64,000 bases of DNA, from NCBI GenBank assembly GCA_020851735.1, contig JADZCD010000037.1, forward strand, positions 87,775-151,774. Reading direction: 5' to 3'. Positions 28,835 through 36,582 of the stretch are shown piece after piece; within the stretch, counting starts at the first letter, position 1, and the number at the start of each line of letters is the position of its first letter. This stretch comes from Phycisphaeraceae bacterium (GTDB taxonomy: Bacteria > Planctomycetota > Phycisphaerae > Phycisphaerales > Phycisphaeraceae). Both the position numbers and the translations under genes were made by a program. The notes beneath the pieces are model-generated. The model saw only the letters and a list, made by a program, of their open reading frames with translations, made no database searches and was not told the origin of the DNA.

Positions 28835-29566
28835 ATGGCTCCAAATGATCGCTCGCCAGCCATCCTTCGCCACGCGCCCAATCCTATCCCCATGGTTTAT
28901 GATCCAGCAGATCCCATGAACGCCACCCCCCCTCAGCCCCCTTGCCCCCCTCAGCCCCCTCAGCCCTCTGACTCCCCCACCACTGCCCAACTCTTACGAG
29001 CCCACCAGATCCGTCTGGTCCGGGGCCCTCTGGTCCTGCGGCCGATGACCGAAGACGATTGGCCCCTGCTTCTGCCCTGGAACCAGGACCCTCAACTGCT
29101 CTTCTTAACCGAGGGAACAGGAAACCCTAAAAGCTATACCCTCGCGCAGATTCAGAACATCTACCGCACGGTCTCCCAACATGCCTACAACTTCATGATC
29201 GAGCACCAAAACCAGCCCATCGGCGAATGCTGGCTGCAGGAAATGAACCTCGCCCACGTGACCGCCCGTTACCCCGGCAAGGACTGCCGGCGGATCGACC
29301 TGATGATCGGGGCTAAGACATTCTGGGGCCAGGGCATCGGCAGCACGGTGATCGACATGCTTTGCGAATTCGGCTTCGGCGCGGAAAAAGCGGATCTGAT
29401 CTTCGGCCTCGTCGGCTCGCATAACCCCCGCAGCCGGCGGACCTTTGAGAAAAACGGCTTTATCCTGGATATTCAAACCCCCCAGCCGCCCGGCTCAAAA
29501 GCGGAACACGAATACACCCTGATCCTCACCCCCCAGGTCTGGCGGTCCCGCTCGCCGGCAATCTGA
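28835..29566 (+). CDS. GNAT-family N-acetyltransferase (RimJ/RimL type)
   Basis: Up to 243 residues. The acetyltransferase domain starts near residue 55 (VLRPMTEDDWPLLLPWNQDP). It contains IDLMIGAKTFWGQGIGSTVI, the acetyl-CoA pyrophosphate-binding loop, and NPRSRRTFEKNGF near the end. The first 50 residues are Pro-rich and encoded by CCCCTCAGC repeats. No start has a good ribosome site; 28892 and 28916 are alternatives. The substrate may be an aminoglycoside, a polyamine or a protein N-terminus; it cannot be told from sequence. Confidence 0.82.
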   Translation: MAPNDRSPAILRHAPNPIPMVYDPADPMNATPPQPPCPPQPPQPSDSPTTAQLLRAHQIRLVRGPLVLRPMTEDDWPLLLPWNQDPQLLFLTEGTGNPKSYTLAQIQNIYRTVSQHAYNFMIEHQNQPIGECWLQEMNLAHVTARYPGKDCRRIDLMIGAKTFWGQGIGSTVIDMLCEFGFGAEKADLIFGLVGSHNPRSRRTFEKNGFILDIQTPQPPGSKAEHEYTLILTPQVWRSRSPAI

Positions 29567-29596
29567 CCAGGCCCAGCCGTGGCTCAATGCCAGGCT

Positions 29597-30526
29597 CTAA
29601 ATCGTCCGCGTCTCCAACGCCACCACGCCCGCGATCTTGCCCGCTTTTTGCGCGATTCGCGCCGCGTCGTCCGCTCCAGCCGCCACCACGAACAACGTCG
29701 AGCCTGACCCCGTCACGTGCACGGGCTGGCCCAACTCCCGCGCTAATTGCCCGCGCAATTCCCCCAAGCACGGCTGCACCTGACAGGCCGGCTCAGCCAG
29801 ATCGTTGAACAATTCCTCAGCCGACACGGGATAAAGCTCCGCCAACGCGCGGACCTTCGCCTCCTGCAACCCGTTTCGTTGTCCCCCCGCATCCAGGCGA
29901 TCAAACGTTTTGTAGACCTGCGCTGTCGGACACCCCACACCCGGGAAAATCAGCACCAGATCCACCGGCCCCTTCATCGCCTTAGGCTCAATCTGATCGC
30001 CTAAGCCAAACGCCAGCGCGGAAGGCGAACCTTCCACGGCATAAACCAGGAAGGCCACGTCACTGCCCAGCTTGCGGGCCAGAGATACCAGCTCGTCGCG
30101 CTGGAGATCCAACGCGAACAGGCGCTTGAGCCCCACCAGCATGCCAGCCGCATCGCTCGACCCGCCGCCTAACCCCGCGCCGGTGGGAATGCGTTTACTT
30201 AGCGTCATGTGCACCGGCAGATCCCGCCCGACATGTGCTTCCATTAACGCATGGGCCCGCCAGGCCAAGTCCTTCTCCAGCGGCCAATCCACCCCCGGAA
30301 TCGCCCCCGGAAGTGACCCCCGACGCGCTCCCGGCGCGTCCGCCGCGAAGGACAGGTCAAAGCGGCTCGGACCTTCGTCCAGGCGTTTAATCGCCAATTG
30401 ATCGCCAAAACGCGTAGCCACCATCCAGCTGGCGATAGGGTGAAATCCATCGGGCCGGGGCGACCCGACGGACAACGTCAGATTCACTTTGCTTGGACAG
30501 GCGATGTCCACGTGGTCAAGCAACAT
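29597..30526 (-). CDS. ispE: 4-diphosphocytidyl-2-C-methyl-D-erythritol kinase
   Basis: A 309-residue protein of the GHMP kinase fold. CPSKVNLTLSVG begins the chain, IPTGAGLGGGSSDAAG is the ATP-binding glycine loop, and VTGSGSTLFV is the C-terminal GHMP motif. It phosphorylates CDP-methylerythritol in the MEP isoprenoid pathway, to which dxr in this window also belongs. Residues about 70-78 (RGSLPGAIPG) are a short insert encoded by the CCCCCGGAAGT repeat. Confidence 0.94.
   Translation of the reverse strand: MLLDHVDIACPSKVNLTLSVGSPRPDGFHPIASWMVATRFGDQLAIKRLDEGPSRFDLSFAADAPGARRGSLPGAIPGVDWPLEKDLAWRAHALMEAHVGRDLPVHMTLSKRIPTGAGLGGGSSDAAGMLVGLKRLFALDLQRDELVSLARKLGSDVAFLVYAVEGSPSALAFGLGDQIEPKAMKGPVDLVLIFPGVGCPTAQVYKTFDRLDAGGQRNGLQEAKVRALAELYPVSAEELFNDLAEPACQVQPCLGELRGQLARELGQPVHVTGSGSTLFVVAAGADDAARIAQKAGKIAGVVALETRTI
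30292..30321. repeat. CCCCCGGAA repeats inside ispE
   Basis: Two tandem-like copies (ACCCCCGGAATCG, CCCCCGGAAGTGA) within the coding region, translated on the minus strand as SLPGAIPG. Confidence 0.7.
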
Positions 30527-30544
30527 GTCCGTATGTTAACCAGA

Positions 30545-30583
30545 GGATGAAGGAGTTAGGAATTAGGAGTTGGGAATTGGGAA
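30545..30583. repeat. GGAGTTAGGAATT array, copy 1
   Basis: A tandem array of 7-8-nt units (GAGTTAGG, AATTAGG, AGTTGGG, AATTGGG) between ispE and tetR. Like the copy at 36333 it is followed about 22 nt later by GCCCCGCATG, so the two copies share a downstream part too. Confidence 0.7.
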
Positions 30584-30597
30584 GGAAGGCAAATGCT

Positions 30598-30626
30598 GCA
30601 AAAAGCCCCGCATGGGAATGCGGGGC
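30598..30626 (-). terminator. Intrinsic terminator of the TetR-type gene
   Basis: GCCCCGCAT and ATGCGGGGC form a 9-bp stem with a 4-nt loop. On the minus strand it is followed by TTTTT. Confidence 0.75.
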
Positions 30627-30679
30627 CGGTTTTGGAGCTGGTTTGTCTTGGCGACTTGTTGGCTTTCGCGGCGGAAACT

Positions 30680-31477
30680 CTAAAGTAGGCAGACATCTTC
30701 AGTCACCGCTTGCCTGCTGTCGCTGGGCGCCGCGGCCGCAGCCACGGCCGGGACAGCCTCCAGCCGCCGCGGGGCTTCCACGGGCAAGGCGTTGCGGGTC
30801 GCGCCGTCGGCCGGCGATCCGTCAAGACCAGCTAAGCGTCCGATGAACGTCATCGTCTGTTCGATCGGATCGCCGACGAGAATCGAGCCATGCAGCGACG
30901 CCCACACCTGCCGGGCCAGAGCGACGTCGCCTAATTGCCGGGCCCAGCCGTCAATGATGCGCACGACCACGGCCGGCAACTTGTTGCTCGCACGCAGGAG
31001 CGTGGCGGGCGCGGGGTTAATTTCGGCGTTTTCATTTGTGCCACTGCCGGGGGCGGGATCGCTTCCCGGAGCGGGGGTACTTCCGGGGGCGGGGGGGGAC
31101 ATGGAGATGGCGTCACGGCGATGATCGGGTGTGACGCTGGCCAGCCAGAACATCAGCCGATACGAGGCTTCCTCGCCGGCCGCCTGCTGGTAGTAGCTGC
31201 GGAAGGACTGCTCGATGGCAGCTCCGTCATCGACGCTTTGAGCCACGCCTTCGAGCAGGCGCTGCGTGGCAGCGGAGAGCAATTCCCGCTTGTCCTCGAA
31301 ATATCGATAGATGCTGCCGACCGCGCAACCCAGCCGGGCCGATATCGTCCGGATGGTGGTGGCGTCATACCCCTTTTCGGTCAGGCAGGAAACAGTTGCG
31401 GTGAGAATTTGTTCGCGGCTGAGTTGAACGGTGGCCGGGGCCGCTTGCGAATGAATTGAAACATCCATGTTTGTCAA
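30680..31477 (-). CDS. TetR-family transcriptional regulator
   Basis: A 265-residue protein. The N-terminal helix-turn-helix is clear (TTIRTISARLGCAVGSIYRYFEDKRELL, residues about 40-67 including flanks). The C-terminal ligand domain is interrupted near residues 128-150 by an Ala/Pro/Gly/Ser insert (PAPGSTPAPGSDPAPGSG) encoded by the ACTTCCGGGGG repeat. The start is ambiguous: a GGAGGTGA site is well spaced for TTG 31477, whereas ATG 31468 is 13 nt away, so I kept TTG. A palindrome over the ribosome site could be an autoregulatory operator. pcm is divergent. Ligand unknown. Confidence 0.88.
   Translation of the reverse strand: MTNMDVSIHSQAAPATVQLSREQILTATVSCLTEKGYDATTIRTISARLGCAVGSIYRYFEDKRELLSAATQRLLEGVAQSVDDGAAIEQSFRSYYQQAAGEEASYRLMFWLASVTPDHRRDAISMSPPAPGSTPAPGSDPAPGSGTNENAEINPAPATLLRASNKLPAVVVRIIDGWARQLGDVALARQVWASLHGSILVGDPIEQTMTFIGRLAGLDGSPADGATRNALPVEAPRRLEAVPAVAAAAAPSDSRQAVTEDVCLL
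31036..31106. repeat. ACTTCCGGGGG-type repeats inside the TetR gene
   Basis: Several copies (CTGCCGGGGGCGGG, CTTCCCGGAGCGGG, ACTTCCGGGGGCGGG) are translated on the minus strand as repeated PAPGS. The insert splits the ligand domain but keeps the frame. Confidence 0.75.
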
Positions 31478-31479
31478 GA

Positions 31480-31495
31480 TTCACCTCCATGTGAA
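31480..31495. promoter_or_regulatory. Candidate TetR-type operator
   Basis: The palindrome TTCAC-CTCCAT-GTGAA overlaps the ribosome site of the TetR gene and lies in the region shared with divergent pcm. Autoregulation through such a site is common in the family; here it is inferred. Confidence 0.4.
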
Positions 31496-31599
31496 CATCT
31501 TAGTTTTCGCCGCCCGCCCGTCACCTGTCAAGCAGAAGTTCCGCCGTGGTGCACGAAATGTGGATTCTCCAAGGTGAACCGCGTAAATTAGCCGTGAAC

Positions 31600-32268
31600 A
31601 TGAGAGAAGATTGGCTGCTTTTAGCCCAGGACATGGTTCGCCGACAGATCCAGGCGCGTGGCCTTACGGATTCCCGCGTTTTGGCCGCCCTGGCGACCGT
31701 GCCCCGGCACCGTTTTGTGCCGCTTCTGAGCTTGGAAGACGCTTATTCCGACCGCGCCTTGCCCACCGCCTGCGGTCAGACCATCAGCCAGCCCTACATC
31801 GTGGCCGCCATGACCTGCTTGCTGCACCTGCCCGACCCCTTGGACTCCCCCACGCCCTGCCGCGTGCTGGAAGTCGGCACGGGCAGCGGCTACCAGGCCG
31901 CCATCCTGGCGGAAATGGGCGCCCGGGTGCTCACCATCGAAAGAATCGCCGACCTGGCCGCGCAAGCCCGTGCGACCCTTCAGGACCTGGGCTACGGCGA
32001 TCGGGTATCCATCCACGTGGGCGACGGATCCCTAGGTTACCCGGCCGGGGCGCCGTTTGACCGCATTCTGGTCACCGCCGGGGCCCCCAATCCCCCGCCG
32101 GCTTTGCTGGCGCAATTGGCCGTCGGCGGACGCATGGTGATTCCCGTCGGGTCCCTCAACGATCAACGCCTGGCTGTCTTAGTCCGCCACGCAGACCACT
32201 GGGACCAGCACGAATGCACGCCCTGCCGCTTTGTCCCCTTAGTCGGCGCCCAGGGCTGGCCAGCCTGA
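31600..32268 (+). CDS. pcm: Protein-L-isoaspartate O-methyltransferase
   Basis: A 222-residue protein from ATG 31600, which gives the usual family N-terminus (MVRRQIQARGL, then RVLAALATVPRHRFVP); earlier in-frame starts lack support. AYSDRALP and GQTISQPYIVAAM form the isoaspartyl-binding part, and VLEVGTGSGYQAAIL is SAM motif I. It methylates isoaspartyl residues in damaged proteins so they can revert. The gene is intact. Confidence 0.92.
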   Translation: MREDWLLLAQDMVRRQIQARGLTDSRVLAALATVPRHRFVPLLSLEDAYSDRALPTACGQTISQPYIVAAMTCLLHLPDPLDSPTPCRVLEVGTGSGYQAAILAEMGARVLTIERIADLAAQARATLQDLGYGDRVSIHVGDGSLGYPAGAPFDRILVTAGAPNPPPALLAQLAVGGRMVIPVGSLNDQRLAVLVRHADHWDQHECTPCRFVPLVGAQGWPA

Positions 32269-32406
32269 AACAAATCTGTCCGCTGAACTCTCCGCCATGG
32301 GTTGCGTATACCATCCTATTGGATCACGCAACCGCTTTTGGAGTCCAACTGGCTGACAACAAACGTAAGGCAACTCGGGTCACCGACAGGCAAAAACATC
32401 CCCGTT

Positions 32407-32436
32407 TGATCGCCGCACGGCGTCGGGTGGCGATCA
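32407..32436 (+). promoter_or_regulatory. Strong hairpin in the leader of the Lys/Asp-rich secreted protein
   Basis: TGATCGCC and GGCGATCA pair perfectly around a 14-nt loop, 29 nt before the start codon. There is no T run, so it may be a leader structure and not a terminator. No known riboswitch is recognised. Confidence 0.4.
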
Positions 32437-32464
32437 GACGGATCCCGGCATGAAGGAGATTGAC

Positions 32465-32926
32465 ATGACTGGTCGCACGCTAGTGGCGTTTGGCTCGATG
32501 GCCCTCCTGGGCCTGGTTCTGCAAGCCCTGCCCGCACGGGCGGAGGACAAACCCAAAGAAGACAACAAGAAGACAACCGTCGGCACCATCGTCGCCGTGG
32601 CCGAGGATCAGGGCAGCTTTGAGATCACCGTGGGCATCGGCGACAAGAACAACACCCTGACCATCAAAGTGGACGACAAGACCAAGTACACGATCGACGA
32701 CACGGAATCCACCAAGGAAAAAACCCTGGTGGTCGGGGCGGTCGCCAAGGTCGCCCACGTCGACGGCGTGGCGACGAAGGTCAAGGTCATGACCAAGCAC
32801 GACGGCGACAAACCCAAGGAAGACAAGCCCGACAAAGACAAACCCGGCAAGGATAAGCCCAAAGACAAACCCAGCGAAGACAAACCGGGCCATGACAAAC
32901 CCGATAAAGACAAGCCCAAACACTAA
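32465..32926 (+). CDS. Small secreted Lys/Asp/Pro-repeat protein
   Basis: A 153-residue protein from ATG 32465, which has AAGGAG upstream. The signal peptide ends near ALPARAED. Residues about 40-105 form a compact beta-rich domain (VGTIVAVAEDQGSFEITVG, then LTIKVDDKTKYTIDD) resembling small OB-like or DUF5666-type modules. From about 108 to the end the chain is a charged tandem repeat (units like DKPKEDKPDKDKPGK). It is likely periplasmic or surface-exposed. Function is unknown. Confidence 0.75.
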   Translation: MTGRTLVAFGSMALLGLVLQALPARAEDKPKEDNKKTTVGTIVAVAEDQGSFEITVGIGDKNNTLTIKVDDKTKYTIDDTESTKEKTLVVGAVAKVAHVDGVATKVKVMTKHDGDKPKEDKPDKDKPGKDKPKDKPSEDKPGHDKPDKDKPKH

Positions 32927-32960
32927 TTCGCCCAAGCGCTAAGGCCATTGAACAACCCCA

Positions 32961-32994
32961 AACCTCTTCGACGACCATCGAAGAGGTTTTTTTA
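32961..32994 (+). terminator. Intrinsic terminator after the Lys/Asp-rich gene
   Basis: AACCTCTTCGA and TCGAAGAGGTT form an 11-bp stem followed by TTTTTT. Its A-rich left flank is weak, so it mainly serves the plus strand; it ends just before the converging fumC stop. Confidence 0.92.
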
Positions 32995-32995
32995 T

Positions 32996-34423
32996 TTACC
33001 CGCCGGCTGCCCCTTCGCCCCCCGGCTCGGTCATCGACCGCGGCTCAAGCAGGGCGTTGAGCTTGGCCTCATCCACCAGCCCCTGTTCGCGCACCAGATG
33101 GCGGATCGTCTTGCCCTCCGCAAAGGCCTGCTTGGCCAGTTTGGCGGCCCGGTCGTAGCCCAATACCGGAGCCAGGCTCGTCACCATCATCAGCGATTTC
33201 TCAATTAGCTCCTGGCAACGGGCCTCGTTCACCTTCAGCCCCGCCAGCAGCTTGTCCACCAGCACGTGGCTGACGTTACTTAAGAGCCCAATCGACTCCA
33301 GCACCGCCTGGGCCATCACCGGCATGGCCACATTAAGCTCGAAAATCGACCCCACCCCGCCCAAGCCGGCCGTGGTCACCACCGCGTCGTTGCCGATCAC
33401 CCGGCAAGCCACCTGCATCACGCTCTCGCAGATCACCGGATTCACCTTGCCGGGCATGATGGAACTGCCCGGTTGAATCTCCGGCAAATAAAGCTCAAAC
33501 AACCCGCAGCGCGGGCCCGACCCCAGCCAGCGGATGTCGTTGGCGATCTTCGACAGCGACACCGCGATCGTCTTAAGCCCCCCTGCCACGGACACAAAGC
33601 CATCCTTGCAGGACTGTGCTTCCACGTGGTTCTCAGCCTCAACGAATTCGATGCCCGTCAGCCGCGTCAACTCCGCGCAGACCCGCCGGCCGAACTCCAC
33701 GTGCGTGTTGATGCCCGTGCCCACCGCTGTGCCGCCAATCGGCACATTAAAGCGCATGGAACACAAGGCCGCCTCCGCCCGCATGACGGCCAACTCCATC
33801 TGCCGGGCATACCCACCGAAAACCTGGCCCACCCGAATGGGCGTGGCGTCCATCAGGTGTGTCCGGCCGATCTTGATGATCGCGTCCCAAGCGCGGGCGT
33901 GCTTGGCCAGTGTTTCCTGCACCCGTTTGAGGGCCGGCAGCAGCCGTTCCTTGATCGCCACCGCCGCCGCCACGTGCATGGCCGTCGGAAACGTGTCATT
34001 CGATGATTGGCCCATGTTCACGTGGTCATTAGGATGAACCCCCGGAAGTTGCCCCCCGCAACCCGCCCGTTTCTGATTCACCAGCCGGGCGATCACCTCG
34101 TTGGCGTTCATGTTGCTGCTGGTGCCCGAGCCGGTCTGGTACACGTCCACGGGAAAATGGGCGTCATGTTGGCCCTGGGCAACCTCCATCGCCGCGGCCA
34201 TGATCAGCCCAGCCAGCTCGGCCGGCAATTTGCCCAAGTCCTGGTTCACCTTGGCGCACGCAGCCTTCAGCAACCCCAAGGCGTGGATAATCTCCCCCGG
34301 CACGCCGTGCCCGCTGACGGGAAAATTCTCCACCGCCCGCTGCGTGCTGGCCCCCCACAGCGCGTCGGACGGCACGCGCATTTCACCCATCGAATCCCGT
34401 TCGATCCGCGTGGCGTTGGACAT
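32996..34423 (-). CDS. fumC: Class II fumarate hydratase
   Basis: A 475-residue protein from ATG 34423, 9 nt after GAGGAGG. The superfamily signature PGSSIMPGKVNP is present, as are GSGTSSNMNANEV and VHPNDHVNMGQSSND. It interconverts fumarate and malate without a metal cluster. Just before VHPND, residues about 120-129 (GCGGQLPG) are a small insert encoded by the CCCCCGGAAGTTG repeat; HPND corresponds to the secondary anion site in E. coli FumC. The class I fumarase gene is divergent from it. Confidence 0.96.
   Translation of the reverse strand: MSNATRIERDSMGEMRVPSDALWGASTQRAVENFPVSGHGVPGEIIHALGLLKAACAKVNQDLGKLPAELAGLIMAAAMEVAQGQHDAHFPVDVYQTGSGTSSNMNANEVIARLVNQKRAGCGGQLPGVHPNDHVNMGQSSNDTFPTAMHVAAAVAIKERLLPALKRVQETLAKHARAWDAIIKIGRTHLMDATPIRVGQVFGGYARQMELAVMRAEAALCSMRFNVPIGGTAVGTGINTHVEFGRRVCAELTRLTGIEFVEAENHVEAQSCKDGFVSVAGGLKTIAVSLSKIANDIRWLGSGPRCGLFELYLPEIQPGSSIMPGKVNPVICESVMQVACRVIGNDAVVTTAGLGGVGSIFELNVAMPVMAQAVLESIGLLSNVSHVLVDKLLAGLKVNEARCQELIEKSLMMVTSLAPVLGYDRAAKLAKQAFAEGKTIRHLVREQGLVDEAKLNALLEPRSMTEPGGEGAAGG
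34038..34061. repeat. CCCCCGGAAGT repeat inside fumC
   Basis: ACCCCCGGAAGTTGCCCCCC lies in frame in the coding region. It encodes GGQLPG on the minus strand, next to the conserved VHPND block. Confidence 0.75.
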
Positions 34424-34501
34424 GATCAATTGCCTCCTCGCCCTTGAGTGTAGCCGCCGTCCGGCGACAACGGCATTTTTTCCAAGTCAATCCATAGCCA
34501 A

Positions 34502-34612
34502 CTCACCACGGAGAACACCGAGAACACGGAGAAGAAACAGACATCAAAACAAAATCGGCTCGGCTCTGTGCTCTCCGTGCTCTCTGTGGTGAATATAGAC
34601 TCTGCGGTGAAT
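34502..34612. repeat. Array-core-array element, ACCACGGAGAACAC family
   Basis: The left array is CACCACGGAG, AACACCGAG, AACACGGAG. A unique core of about 30 nt follows (from GAAACAGACATC). The right array is CTCTGTG, CTCTCCGTG, CTCTCTGTGGTGA and a further CTCTGCGGTGAA, complementary to the left. It lies between the divergent fumarase genes and could fold into a long imperfect hairpin. Confidence 0.8.
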
Positions 34613-34708
34613 ATAAACTCCCGCCAAGTTAGATGCCCCGTCCTTTTCCTGGTAATCTTACGGGACAAAACCCTGTTATTTCCCCTGTATTCCTTTAAGG
34701 ATGCCACC

Positions 34709-36349
34709 ATGCCCGGCTTCGTCTACGAACCCACCTATCAATACGGCTCGGACGACACCCAATATCGCCTGCTCACCAAGGACCACGTCAAACAGGTCCA
34801 GCTCAACGGCCGCACGTACCTGCAGGTCGACCCCCAGGCCCTGACCCTGCTGGCCAAGCAGGCCTTCGCCGATGTCTCCTTCTACCTTCGCCCCAAGCAC
34901 CTGGCCCAGTTGCAGGCGGAGCTGAACGACCCGCAGGCCTCGGATAACGACCGCTTTGTCATCTACACCCACCTGCAAAACGCCGTCGTGGCCGCGGCTG
35001 GGCAATTGCCCACCTGCCAGGACACCGGCACCGCCATCGTCATGGGCAAGAAGGGTCAGTTCGTCCTGACCGACTGCGACGACGCCGCAGCCCTCTCCGA
35101 AGGCGTCTGGCAGACGTACCAGGAACGCAACCTCCGCTATTCGCAGATCGCTCCCCTGGCCATGTTCCAGGAGAAAAACACCGCCAATAACCTGCCCGCC
35201 CAGATCGACCTCTCGGCCGAGACCGGCGACGAATACAAGTTCCTTTTCATGGCCAAGGGCGGCGGCAGCGCCAATAAGTCCTACCTCTACCAGCAGACGC
35301 CGGCCATCCTCAACGAGAAAGACCTGTTGGCCTTCCTGGGCGGCAAACTTTCCGACTTAGGCACAGCCGCGTGCCCGCCGTACCACGTAGCCATCGTCGT
35401 CGGCGGCACCAGCGCTGAGACGAATCTGAAGATGGTCAAGCTGGCGTCGGCTGGCTACCTCGATCACCTGCCCACCACCGGTTCGCCCGGCGGGCGGGCC
35501 TTCCGCGATCTGGAGATGGAAAAGAAAATCCTCGACGCCTCCTACAAGTGCGGCATCGGCGCCCAATTCGGCGGCAAATACATCGCCCACGACTTGCGCG
35601 TCATCCGCCTGCCCCGCCACGCCGCCTCCTGCCCCATCGGCCTGGGCGTGTCCTGCTCAGCCGACCGCAACATCAAAGCCAAAATCACCCGCGACGGCGT
35701 GTTCTTAGAGCAGATGGAATTCCACCCCGAAAAATACTTGCCCGCCCAGGCGCCCGAAATGGCTCCGCCGGTGCACGTCGATCTGAACATGGGCATGGAA
35801 AAGGTCCGCCAAATCCTAACCCGCCTGCCCATCAAGACGCGCCTGAGCCTCTTTGGCACGCTGATCGTCGCCCGCGACCTGGCCCACGCCCGCATCAAGC
35901 AGCTCCTTGACTCCGGCAAGCCCATGCCCGCCTACTTTAAGCAGTATCCGATCTACTACGCCGGCCCAGCCAAGACCCCCCAGGGCATGCCCTCCGGCTC
36001 CTTCGGGCCCACCACCGCCGGACGCATGGACAGCTTTGTCGACCTCTTCCAGTCCCACGGCGGGTCGCTGCTGATGATCGCCAAGGGCAACCGCTCCAAG
36101 GCTGTCACCGACGCCTGCAAAAAATGGGGCGGGTTCTACTTAGGCTCCATCGGCGGGCCGGCCGCCATCCTCGCCCAGAACAACATCAAGAAAGTCGAAC
36201 TGGTGGACTTCGAGGAACTGGGCATGGAAGCCATCCGCAAGATCGAAGTCGTGGACTTCCCCGCCTTCATCATCGTGGACGACAAGGGCAACGACTTCTT
36301 CCAGGAAATCGCCGCCGCCGGACGGCATGAGGCAGGAGCTAGGAGTTAG
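34709..36349 (+). CDS. fumA: Class I (iron-sulfur) fumarate hydratase
   Basis: A 546-residue protein, the length of FumA/FumB. ATG 34709 follows TTTAAGGA; the frame upstream runs into a repeat element and is not credible. The three cluster-binding Cys regions are visible: [10 protein letters not shown] near 100-110, [12 protein letters not shown] near 281 and [12 protein letters not shown] near 316. The C-terminal beta domain has GPTTAGRMD and [25 protein letters not shown]. It performs the same reaction as fumC but with an oxygen-sensitive 4Fe-4S cluster. The last residues (about HEAGARS) and the TAG stop come from a GGAGTTAGG array. Confidence 0.94.
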   Translation: MPGFVYEPTYQYGSDDTQYRLLTKDHVKQVQLNGRTYLQVDPQALTLLAKQAFADVSFYLRPKHLAQLQAELNDPQASDNDRFVIYTHLQNAVVAAAGQLPTCQDTGTAIVMGKKGQFVLTDCDDAAALSEGVWQTYQERNLRYSQIAPLAMFQEKNTANNLPAQIDLSAETGDEYKFLFMAKGGGSANKSYLYQQTPAILNEKDLLAFLGGKLSDLGTAACPPYHVAIVVGGTSAETNLKMVKLASAGYLDHLPTTGSPGGRAFRDLEMEKKILDASYKCGIGAQFGGKYIAHDLRVIRLPRHAASCPIGLGVSCSADRNIKAKITRDGVFLEQMEFHPEKYLPAQAPEMAPPVHVDLNMGMEKVRQILTRLPIKTRLSLFGTLIVARDLAHARIKQLLDSGKPMPAYFKQYPIYYAGPAKTPQGMPSGSFGPTTAGRMDSFVDLFQSHGGSLLMIAKGNRSKAVTDACKKWGGFYLGSIGGPAAILAQNNIKKVELVDFEELGMEAIRKIEVVDFPAFIIVDDKGNDFFQEIAAAGRHEAGARS

Positions 36350-36396
36350 GAATTGGGAGTTGGGGCCGAACCAACCGTGCTAATAAGCCCCGCATG
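36333..36396. repeat. GGAGTTAGGAATT array, copy 2, over the fumA stop
   Basis: Array units GGAGCTA, GGAGTTA, GGAATTGGGAGTTGG begin inside the fumA coding region and provide its stop codon. GCCCCGCATG follows about 22 nt after the array, as at 30605. Confidence 0.72.
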
Positions 36397-36433
36397 AAAG
36401 ATCGTTATGCATCAAGCTAAGGCGCGCGGAGAA

Positions 36434-36518
36434 TTAGCCGCAGATGAACACTAATTCAATAGAGTTTTTGAATCAGGACTGCGTTCATCTGCGTTCATCT
36501 GCGGCCATCTAAAATCCT
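36434..36518. repeat. Array-core-array element, CGCAGATGAAC family
   Basis: The left arm is GCCGCAGATGAACAC. The core is about 30 nt and itself contains ATTCAA/TTGAAT. The right arm has GCGTTCATCT repeated twice, then GCGGCCATCT. It lies between fumA and the coiled-coil gene and has the same architecture as the other array elements with a different unit. Confidence 0.78.
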
Positions 36519-36582
36519 GATCTGAAGCCATCACAATAATGCATAACGTTCGGAAATGCGGAGTCGATTGCCTGTTTTTCTC

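Noticed and set aside
34568..34708. N-terminal extension of the class I fumarase
   Set aside because: It runs through the array element and lacks the ribosome site present before ATG 34709.
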